DNA of 64,000 nucleotides from assembly GCF_000169175.1 (NCBI RefSeq), contig NZ_AAWS01000008.1, positions 124,001-188,000 on the forward strand, in the 5' to 3' direction. The notes beneath the pieces were generated by a model. It was not told the origin of the DNA. It saw only the letters and a program-made list of their open reading frames with translations, and did not search any database. A program made the translations under genes and the position numbers. Positions within the stretch are counted from its first letter, which is position 1. Every line of letters begins with the position of its first letter. This document shows positions 35,904 through 42,723 of this stretch, piece by piece. The DNA is from Microscilla marina ATCC 23134 (GTDB lineage Bacteria > Bacteroidota > Bacteroidia > Cytophagales > Microscillaceae).

Positions 35904-36314
35904 TGAAATAATTATAGTACAATCAAATAATTTTTTTGACAATACAGCTAAGGAAAAACAGTATTGGAAGTGTTTGCTCAAGTTATCAAAAATTGATCAG
36001 AGTTCTGTTAGGAACACACGCGGGGACGCGTGCACCAGCCGCATTAAAGCTACCTTGATTTGAAAACTTTTGTAAAAAAAATTAAAGTCAGGCAACCATT
36101 CCTTTGACCAAGGTTGTATAGCATTGTAATTAGTTGAAAACTATCTGTCTAAACAAACCTGAACCACACATGACAACTTTTAATTTGATAAATTGTCGAC
36201 AACACCTTTGTGCACTGTTTTGCACCTCTTTGGAAGCAAATCCAGAGAGTCATGCACCACTGGAATTCAAATCAAACAAGTTGGTAACTGCTTTGCCCTA
36301 TTTGGAGCAATTAA
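35904..36314. other. Intergenic region, about 410 bp
   Basis: No gene is recognised. A CACGCG-GGGA-CGCGTG hairpin lies at about 36015-36030. The right end runs into the decayed LamG/T9SS gene. Confidence 0.5.
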
Positions 36315-36682
36315 AAACCAACATTTCCCCCCACCATTCAAATTATCAAAAAGGTAGGAATAGAACGCGAATCAGGAGAATTTGCTTTTAGCCCCATTGT
36401 GTCAAACAATCACATGTTTTTTGCAGCCAGCAGCAATTAAGCCGACTCTTGGGTGATGGGTAGTCATACTCCCATTAAAGTAAAACAAATAGAGGTATTT
36501 CGTAACCTGCCTTCTTTTACTTTGGAGTTTTGGTACAAAGGTACTGGAGGCAACAATACCATTTTTGCTTTAGACAATACTAAAGAAAAGACAAAAGTCG
36601 ACAACGGGTCACTGCTGGCGTGTATGTGTACGAACTCAAATGCAATGGCACCCATATTCGCAAGCGGTTGATAGTTAAGTAA
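36315..36682 (+). pseudogene. Decayed LamG-type secreted protein with T9SS sorting tail
   Basis: Frame 36315-36613 reads like protein (GIERESGEFAFSPIV, then PSFTLEFWYKGTGGNNTIF, a LamG/concanavalin-like strand pattern) but has an in-frame TAA at 36438-36440. After about 36613 sense shifts to another frame: AGVYVYELKCNGTHIRKRLI-VK ending at TAA 36680-36682. That is the typical end of a T9SS type A C-terminal sorting domain. Most of the gene, including the signal peptide, is missing. I read this as the deletion-riddled remnant of a gliding/T9SS surface protein. A sequencing error could explain the frameshift but not the loss of most of the gene. Confidence 0.6.
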
Positions 36683-36808
36683 GTTAGCTTACTATTTAAG
36701 GACTCGTAAACTCGGTTGTGAAGACACAAATCAGGGCGAAAAATAGTAGGGTAGAGTAGGCACTACTTTGCTCCTAATACTTGGGGAACTAAGGAAGGAG
36801 TATGAGAA

Positions 36809-36872
36809 AGGCAAAAAATCCTCAAAAGAATTTCTGGAGAAGCTTCCAGACACTTTTGAGGATTTTTTGCCT
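36809..36872. terminator. Long bidirectional hairpin
   Basis: Perfectly complementary 20-base arms (36809-36828 and 36853-36872) carry A-runs and T-runs on both strands. The loop contains a second stem, TCTGGA / TCCAGA. It sits between the pseudogene and the convergent small gene. Confidence 0.8.
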
Positions 36873-36932
36873 CTATAGAATTATTACTGTGTGCCAAGTT
36901 CCTTAAGTCAGGGAATTAATTATTTTTCATCT

Positions 36933-37175
36933 CTAAGATACCATGTGTTCTGCGGTATTGCTTAAGTACTGCTCAAAAACCTTTTGCTGCTTTTCGTCTA
37001 AAATCCGGTAAAACATCGTCGTATTACTATTGCATTGGTTCAGAAACTCGCTCCAGAGATCCTCCCCATAGTCAGCACCAAATATGCGATTAAAATCACT
37101 CATCACACTATGTGCTTCAAAGTCTATCAATGCCTTCATAAATTTATTAACCGTAGTGGTGTTAAGTTTATCCAT
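36933..37175 (-). CDS. Small hypothetical protein
   Basis: An 80-residue protein from ATG 37175 (MDKLNTTTVNKFMKALIDFE); a longer frame would add 15 residues rich in Cys and Ser with no clear start context. It is helical and acidic, with two Asn-rich stretches (NQCNSNTTMFYRILD) and no signal peptide or membrane segment. I do not recognise it. It lies divergent from nupC, and its 3' side faces the long hairpin at 36809-36872. Confidence 0.5.
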   Translation of the reverse strand: MDKLNTTTVNKFMKALIDFEAHSVMSDFNRIFGADYGEDLWSEFLNQCNSNTTMFYRILDEKQQKVFEQYLSNTAEHMVS

Positions 37176-37417
37176 AATTATAAGAGGGTATGAGTTGGAA
37201 CAAAAAGAAACAATGCGCAATATTTGTACCCTTATACCGTTGTGAAAGCTTGATTTTCAAAGATTTGTTAAATAGTAACCCCGCTTTCTTAAAAAAAAAA
37301 CTTAGTTTTACGCGCTATTTTTTTGATGCGCTTGTCTAACCTTTCCCCCACAAGGGGTAAAATACTTTTGGGCAAGTGCTTTTGCATTTATATTAATTGC
37401 CAATTTGATTAAGAGTA

Positions 37418-38701
37418 ATGGATTATTTTAAGGGTATTATTGGTTTGGTGGTATTTATGTTGGTGGGCTATCTTGTTTCCAACAATCGTAAAGCCATCAA
37501 TTGGAGGCTGGTTGGTATAGGGATTACACTCCAGATCGTATTTGGGTTGTTGATCATGAAAGTGCCATTTGTGCGGGATATGTTCGATGCAATAAGTACT
37601 GGGTTTGTGCGCTTTTTAGATTTTGCATTGGACGGTTCTAAATTTCTCTTTGGTGACCTGGCAAACGATAAGTCTTCTTTTGGTTTTATATTTGCCTTTC
37701 AGGTGTTACCCACCATTATCTTTTTCTCTACCATTTCGGCTGCTCTTTATTACTTAGGCATTCTACAAAAAATAGTATACGCCATCGCTTATGTTATGTC
37801 AAAGGCCATGGGTTTGTCTGGACCTGAGAGTCTGTCTGCCGCAGGAAATATTTTTTTAGGGCAAACCGAAGCCCCTCTGTTAGTAAAGCCTTTTATTAAA
37901 AATATGACCAAGTCGGAGCTGATGTGCCTCATGACAGGTGGTATGGCTACCATTGCCGGAGCCATTCTGGCTGCTGCAGTAGGCGTATTAGGGGGTGCCG
38001 ATCCGGTGGCTAAAGCCAAGTTTGCTTCGCATTTGCTCAGTGCTTCTATTATGAGTGCCCCTGCTGCCATTGTGATGGCAAAAATTATGATTCCAGAAAC
38101 CAAGGATGTAAACAAGAGTTTAGAACTGTCTAAAGAATCGCTAGGGGTAAACCTGATAGACGCGATGGCGATTGGGGCAGGTGATGGATTGAAACTAGCC
38201 TTGAATGTAGGTGGTATGCTGTTGGCATTTATTGCTGTAATTGCGATGCTCAATGCTGGATTGGTTTATATAGGCGATGTGTTGGATGTGAACCAAATTA
38301 TCAGGGTACAAACAGGTGGGGCTTTCAAGGCTCTTTCTATGGAGTATTTGCTGGGGCAAATTAGCCGACCTTTTGCCTACTTGATGGGGGTAGAGTGGAA
38401 AGATACCTTACTTGTGGGAAGTTTGATTGGACAAAAAACGGCGGTCAATGAGTTTGTCGCTTACCTTGACTTATCGCGTATGATTAAGGAAGGTTCTTTG
38501 AGTGAAAAGTCTATTTTGGTATCTACCTACGCCCTTTGTGGTTTTTCTAACTTTAGCTCTATTGCCATTCAGATTGGGGGAATTAGTGGAATGGCGCCTA
38601 ACCAACAAGGGAATTTGTCTAAGTTGGGGCTGCGTGCTTTATTGGGTGCTACTCTGGCTTGTTTTATGACTGCCACCATTGCCGGAGCCATTTCGGGATA
38701 G
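37418..38701 (+). CDS. nupC: NupC-family concentrative nucleoside transporter
   Basis: A 427-residue inner-membrane transporter with about ten hydrophobic helices. Family motifs include GLSGPESLSAAGNIFLGQTEAPLL (substrate and Na/H site region), MTGGMATIAGAILAAAVG and QKTAVNEFVAYLDL, with STYALCGFSNFSSIAIQIGG near the end. It takes up nucleosides using the ion gradient. It is single on its strand, with a terminator-like hairpin downstream. The symbol is a family-level assignment; specificity for purine or pyrimidine nucleosides is not predictable. Confidence 0.92.
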   Translation: MDYFKGIIGLVVFMLVGYLVSNNRKAINWRLVGIGITLQIVFGLLIMKVPFVRDMFDAISTGFVRFLDFALDGSKFLFGDLANDKSSFGFIFAFQVLPTIIFFSTISAALYYLGILQKIVYAIAYVMSKAMGLSGPESLSAAGNIFLGQTEAPLLVKPFIKNMTKSELMCLMTGGMATIAGAILAAAVGVLGGADPVAKAKFASHLLSASIMSAPAAIVMAKIMIPETKDVNKSLELSKESLGVNLIDAMAIGAGDGLKLALNVGGMLLAFIAVIAMLNAGLVYIGDVLDVNQIIRVQTGGAFKALSMEYLLGQISRPFAYLMGVEWKDTLLVGSLIGQKTAVNEFVAYLDLSRMIKEGSLSEKSILVSTYALCGFSNFSSIAIQIGGISGMAPNQQGNLSKLGLRALLGATLACFMTATIAGAISG

Positions 38702-38715
38702 GCCAATTTAAAAAA

Positions 38716-38757
38716 TAACAAAAAGGCTTTCTCTGATGCAGGGAAAGCTTTTTTTGC
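38716..38757 (+). terminator. Intrinsic terminator after nupC
   Basis: An AAAAGGCTTTC arm pairs imperfectly with GAAAGCTTTTTT (6-bp GC core GCTTTC / GAAAGC), ending in a T-run, shortly after the nupC stop codon. Confidence 0.7.
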
Positions 38758-38829
38758 TTAAGGTATGGGAGTAAAATGCCTCGAATACCTATGTAGCGCA
38801 TTGCGCAACAATTAAAACAATAGAAATCA

Positions 38830-39474
38830 ATGAACCTACAAACCATTCTTTACAAAGATTATGAAACTGACTTGCCTCAGGAAGGGCGGCATATTTTGGG
38901 GCAAATGACCAACGCCGAAAACCTGATTGTTTACCAGGCTTTTAACCCTAGTATAGCCAAATATGCCGTAACCCATCAACAATTTGGCGGAAGCCAATAC
39001 AGCTTTAGCCGCATGAGCTGGATCAAACCCAATTTTTTGTGGATGATGTACCGGGCTGGCTGGGCAAGCAAACCTAATCAAGAGCGTATTTTGGCCATCG
39101 AAATAAGCAAACAAAATTTTGAATTAATTCTGGAAGAAGCCATTCATTCCAGTTATGTAGCCGAGGTGTATGGCTCAAGAGCTGATTGGCAGGCAAAGCT
39201 GAAAGCAAGCAATGTGGTGATGCAATGGGACCCTGACCACGCCCCCAATGGCGATAAGCTACAACGAAGGGCGGTGCAATTGGGCTTGCGCAATGAGCTC
39301 CTGAAGAATTTTGGCACTCATTGGGCGGTGTCTATCCAAGACATTACCGACTTTGTGTTGGAACAGGGCAAGTGCTTGCGAGGGCAAAAAATGGATGAGT
39401 TGCTGGTAATGCAAGAACAGGTAATTGCTATAGACAATCCAGAGGTGGTGAAAAGGCTGGGGTTGGCGGTTTAG
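38830..39474 (+). CDS. DUF4291 family protein
   Basis: A 214-residue protein matching the DUF4291 pattern: IVYQAFNPSIAKYAV, SFSRMSWIKPNFLWMMYRAGWASK (residues ~60-83), ILAIEISKQNFE, VVMQWDPDHAP and RRAVQLGLRNELL. The biochemical role of DUF4291 is not established. It is soluble, with no signal peptide. ATG 38830 is preceded by an A-rich leader typical of this genome. It follows nupC after a terminator and is convergent with the ExbB/MotA-like gene, separated by a perfect palindrome. Confidence 0.8.
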   Translation: MNLQTILYKDYETDLPQEGRHILGQMTNAENLIVYQAFNPSIAKYAVTHQQFGGSQYSFSRMSWIKPNFLWMMYRAGWASKPNQERILAIEISKQNFELILEEAIHSSYVAEVYGSRADWQAKLKASNVVMQWDPDHAPNGDKLQRRAVQLGLRNELLKNFGTHWAVSIQDITDFVLEQGKCLRGQKMDELLVMQEQVIAIDNPEVVKRLGLAV

Positions 39475-39493
39475 TACTACCTGCTAGTCATAC

Positions 39494-39519
39494 CTGGCAG
39501 GTTTTCGAAAACCTGCCAG
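39494..39519. terminator. Perfect 26-bp palindrome between convergent genes
   Basis: Arms of 12 bases (39494-39505 and 39508-39519, starting CTGGCAGG) are exactly complementary around CG, with an internal TTTTCGAAAA. It lies between convergent stop codons and probably terminates both genes. Confidence 0.6.
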
Positions 39520-39542
39520 ATAGTTGTGACAAAATGCCTTGC

Positions 39543-39938
39543 TTAGTCTTGGTCGGTCAGCGATTGAAGTTTGCGGCGAAACACAAACCAAACGATGGAA
39601 GCTACCAACAAAATACCAAAGCCATAGAGTGTAGGTATGGTAGATACTTTGAGGCCTGCCATCAATATTTTAGGGGAAACAGCACCTACCTTGCTCAATA
39701 CGTTAAACGCCTCGTACAAACCGACCAATTGCCCCAATATTCCAAAAATAAACGAGAAACTACCCAAATAAATGATGGTATCCAGGCTTTTGCTTACTCT
39801 TGGCTTCAAGGCTCGCTCGGCTACAAACAACTCAAGCCCCAACCTTACCCCAAAAAATAAGATAATGCCCGCAAAAAGGGTCAATGGCAAAGTAAAAAAC
39901 AAACCTCCGTTTACTATAAAATCAAGAAAAGTTTTCAT
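39543..39938 (-). CDS. Short MotA/TolQ/ExbB-type membrane protein
   Basis: A 131-residue inner-membrane protein with three predicted helices (~10-35, 52-75 and 98-120). The segment GILGQLVGLYEAFNVL resembles the conserved MotA/TolQ/ExbB proton-channel motif between helices. It is much shorter than ExbB (~230 aa), lacking the cytoplasmic loop, and no ExbD/TolR partner is adjacent. It may be a minimal channel of a Bacteroidota-specific type or a regulator. The stop faces the convergent DUF4291 gene. It starts at ATG 39938. Confidence 0.68.
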   Translation of the reverse strand: MKTFLDFIVNGGLFFTLPLTLFAGIILFFGVRLGLELFVAERALKPRVSKSLDTIIYLGSFSFIFGILGQLVGLYEAFNVLSKVGAVSPKILMAGLKVSTIPTLYGFGILLVASIVWFVFRRKLQSLTDQD

Positions 39939-40187
39939 TGTGTATTAGATTTAGTTGTAACCAAAAAAATAATTTCGTTACAATGATAAGAGGTATTTGC
40001 AAGGCAAAATTTTTAAATCGCTGTATGCCTGTATAAGCTTTCAATATAACGGTTTTACCCTGCGAACGGTCGTTTTGAGCCCAAAAACTGCCGAAAACCC
40101 TTTCAAACCTGAATTTGGTCTACAAATGCCTTTCATTTTGTGAAAACATAAAAAATATGTGTAATTAGTCCATAGTATTTAGTCGGG

Positions 40188-40224
40188 AGTCCATAGCTGA
40201 TTCGAGTAAATGTTCACTTTGTTA
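40188..40224 (+). repeat. Family D dispersed repeat copy
   Basis: 36 of 37 bases match 22814-22850. It is preceded by TAGTCGGGAG, which resembles the spacer of the direct repeat at 24379-24457. Confidence 0.85.
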
Positions 40225-40495
40225 TACTTAAACAAAAATGGTTTTGGGGACATCCGAAAAAATCGGGTAATCTTGAGCAATATTTACCATTCAAGAGTGG
40301 ATTTATATGGTTCTTACGCCTATAAATATGAAGGTTTTTTCATAGTGCGTTTAACCTAAACATTCAAAACTGTACACTAATTTTCATTTCTTATAACTTG
40401 CGTCGTGATATTTTTTATCAAAGGTCAAAAGTGCTTGAATTACAGCGTCTTTCATTCCGCCTTAGCTTGTAAGCGTTAAGAAATTACCTTGCGGT

Positions 40496-40683
40496 GAGCT
40501 CGGCACAGCGTAGCTGTAGCCATCGGTTTACGCAATGAAGCCGATAAAACAGATCACCGACCGAGGTACGAGGGAGTGTTTGAGCTGTTCGGCGTAATGA
40601 AGTAAATTTTAGCGATCAAGGTACAGCGGTGGCTTTTTAGCCTTTGGCAGAGCTCAGCGCAGCGTAGCTGCAGCTATCGGTTT
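40496..40683 (+). repeat. Pair of 34-bp direct repeats (family B related)
   Basis: 40496-40529 and 40650-40683, both beginning GAGCTC and sharing AGCGTAGCTG, agree at 30 of 34 positions. They share the GCGTAGCT word with family B at 15182 and 51908. Confidence 0.7.
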
Positions 40684-40837
40684 TGGTTCGTTTTTTTAGC
40701 TACAGAAAATCCATGATCCCGAACTTGATTCGGGGAAATGAACGGATGTTGAGGTTCACAAAACTAGATTTTACTCCAAAATATGGCAGATTAGCCACTA
40801 TTTTTATGCTGTAAAATCATCCTAACAATCAAGCAGA

Positions 40838-41938
40838 ATGAAATATAAAAAAGTGTACGGTTTCAAATACCTAACACATACATCTAAAGTTGTCCACTTG
40901 CTTTTCTGGGGAGTAGTGTGGTTGTTTTACACCTTATTTTTTGGGCACCAAAACGCCCACTATGCCAGTAGCTTTTTATTGGTAAGCCTGCTATTGCCCA
41001 TTACTGCTGCCACCCTTTATTTGCTCAACTATTGCCTGATTCCCCGGTTTTTGTTACAAAAAAAATACAGGCTATTTGCCTTTTTTACCTTCGGTATTTT
41101 TGTGCTTTCACTTTGGCTGCAGGCTTGGGCCATTGTACTGACCATTATATTAGTTGCCAAGTATCAGGTCAGTTCCATGACTCCGGCAAGCCTGGATGTA
41201 TACTTTCTGATAGTGGGTATGTATTGGGTGATATTTTTGGGGGTGGCTATCAAGTTGTTCAAACATTGGTACCAAAGTCAGCAAAAAAATCAATGGTTGG
41301 TGCAGTACTCGCTCGAAAATGAGCTACGCCTTAAAGAAGCTGAACTACAGTTGCTCAAAGCGCAAATTCATCCTCATCTTTTGTTCAATACCCTGAACAG
41401 TCTGTATGGGCTTACCCTCGAAAAGTCAGACAATGCCCCCGAAGTAGTCATCAAACTGTCGGAATTGCTTGATTACGTACTTTACAAGAGCAACAAGCCC
41501 CAAGTGTTGCTACAGGATGAAATCAGACATATTCAAAACTTTATCTCTTTGGAGCAATTGCGTTACGAAAACAAACTGGAGTTGCATTGGCAAACCGAAG
41601 GGCAACTTGCTGGGCAATACATCGCCCCCATGCTGATTCTGCCTTTTATCGAAAACTGTTTTAAACACGGAGTAAGTAATGAAGCAAAAAAGTGTTGGAT
41701 TAACGTGTCTTTAAAAGTAAATAGTGATGCCTTACAGTTATACATTAACAATAGTAAAATTTCGGGGGCAGATTTGTCGCTCCCTTACAAAAGTGGCAAC
41801 GGCATAGGTTTACAAAATGTGCAAAAACGCTTGAATTTATTATACAAAGACCAGCACACCCTTAAGATAGAAGATAAAACAGACGAGTTTAAGGTAAGTT
41901 TAATGCTGAATTTTAGCCAAGCTCTTAGTGAGAAATAA
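40838..41938 (+). CDS. LytS/YehU-type sensor histidine kinase
   Basis: A 366-residue membrane kinase. The N-terminal ~150 residues hold four hydrophobic helices. A short coiled coil leads into the His_kinase domain with KAQIHPHLLFNTLNSL; the phospho-acceptor histidine is at ~176. The ATPase region carries LPFIENCFKHGVSNEAK and GNGIGLQNVQKRL. It probably senses an envelope or small-molecule signal and phosphorylates the response regulator 21 bp downstream. It lacks an extracellular sensor domain, like many Bacteroidota LytS kinases. Its start follows the repeat-rich gap. Confidence 0.92.
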   Translation: MKYKKVYGFKYLTHTSKVVHLLFWGVVWLFYTLFFGHQNAHYASSFLLVSLLLPITAATLYLLNYCLIPRFLLQKKYRLFAFFTFGIFVLSLWLQAWAIVLTIILVAKYQVSSMTPASLDVYFLIVGMYWVIFLGVAIKLFKHWYQSQQKNQWLVQYSLENELRLKEAELQLLKAQIHPHLLFNTLNSLYGLTLEKSDNAPEVVIKLSELLDYVLYKSNKPQVLLQDEIRHIQNFISLEQLRYENKLELHWQTEGQLAGQYIAPMLILPFIENCFKHGVSNEAKKCWINVSLKVNSDALQLYINNSKISGADLSLPYKSGNGIGLQNVQKRLNLLYKDQHTLKIEDKTDEFKVSLMLNFSQALSEK

Positions 41939-41959
41939 TCATCAAAAAAATAAAGAAAA

Positions 41960-42673
41960 ATGAACTGTAAATGTATCATAGTGGATGATGAACCTATTGC
42001 AATTCGGGTGATTGCCAATCATTTAGAAAAAATACCCCATATACAAGTAGTGGCCAAATGCCAGCACGCCATGGAAGCACTAGAGGTATTACAAAAAAAC
42101 ACCATTGATTTGGTCTTTCTTGACATTCAAATGCCTCAAATTACGGGCATAGATTTTCTGAAAACGCTTAGTCATCCTCCCAAGGTGATTTTTACCACTG
42201 CTTACCGCGATTATGCCTTGGAAGCGTTTGACCTGGAAGTGGTAGACTACTTGCTCAAGCCCATTGCATTTGATCGTTTTTTGAAAGCAATCAACAAGTA
42301 CTACCGACAAAGCGAAGGTAGTTTGGCCACGGTAAATAATGAGGAGGGCAACAGTGTCGATGCTTTTATTTATGTAAAAGCAGACCGCAAAGTGCTTAAA
42401 GTATACCTCAAAGATATTTTATACATTGAAAGCCTCAAAGATTATGTAAAATTGCATACTGTCCAAAAACTCATTGTTACCAAACAACTCATCAGCCAGT
42501 TTGAACAGGCGTTGCCACCAGCCCTATTTGTACGTACGCACCGTTCGTTTATAGTAGCAATGGACAGGATAGAGGCGTTTACTGCCGAAACCATAGAGCT
42601 CAACGGGCAAACCCTGCCGATTGGCAGGGTGTATAAAAACGCGGTCATGGGGGCGCTTAACTATAAAGGGTAG
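41960..42673 (+). CDS. LytTR response regulator
   Basis: A 237-residue regulator. The receiver domain (1-~120) has IIVDDEPIAIRVI, the phosphorylated Asp in DLVFLDIQMPQ (~residue 54), and TTAYRDYALEAF then YLLKPIAF. The LytTR DNA-binding domain (~135-237) has FIYVKADRKVLKVYLKDILYIES and FVRTHRSFIVAMDRIE. It pairs with the LytS-type kinase immediately upstream, probably in one transcript. LytTR regulators bind direct repeats in promoters; its targets are not visible here. It is convergent with priA. Confidence 0.93.
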   Translation: MNCKCIIVDDEPIAIRVIANHLEKIPHIQVVAKCQHAMEALEVLQKNTIDLVFLDIQMPQITGIDFLKTLSHPPKVIFTTAYRDYALEAFDLEVVDYLLKPIAFDRFLKAINKYYRQSEGSLATVNNEEGNSVDAFIYVKADRKVLKVYLKDILYIESLKDYVKLHTVQKLIVTKQLISQFEQALPPALFVRTHRSFIVAMDRIEAFTAETIELNGQTLPIGRVYKNAVMGALNYKG

Positions 42674-42723
42674 TTTATAAGGATGAATGGGCGCTTTGCC
42701 TGGCTAATACCCATCATTACCGA

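Larger units (their letters stand above)
39939..40837. other. Repeat-rich intergenic region, 899 bp
   Basis: No gene is recognised in 0.9 kb. It contains a family-D copy (40188-40224), a pair of 34-bp direct repeats (40496-40529 and 40650-40683) and a CCGAAC-TTGA-TTCGGG hairpin around 40719-40735. It precedes the LytS/LytTR signalling pair and may hold its regulatory sites or unannotated small RNA. Confidence 0.7.

Noticed and set aside
36134-36391. Short plus-strand frame at the start of the LamG remnant
   Set aside because: Composition is unnatural and it ends in the middle of the decayed gene; only the frame from 36315 looks like real protein remnant.
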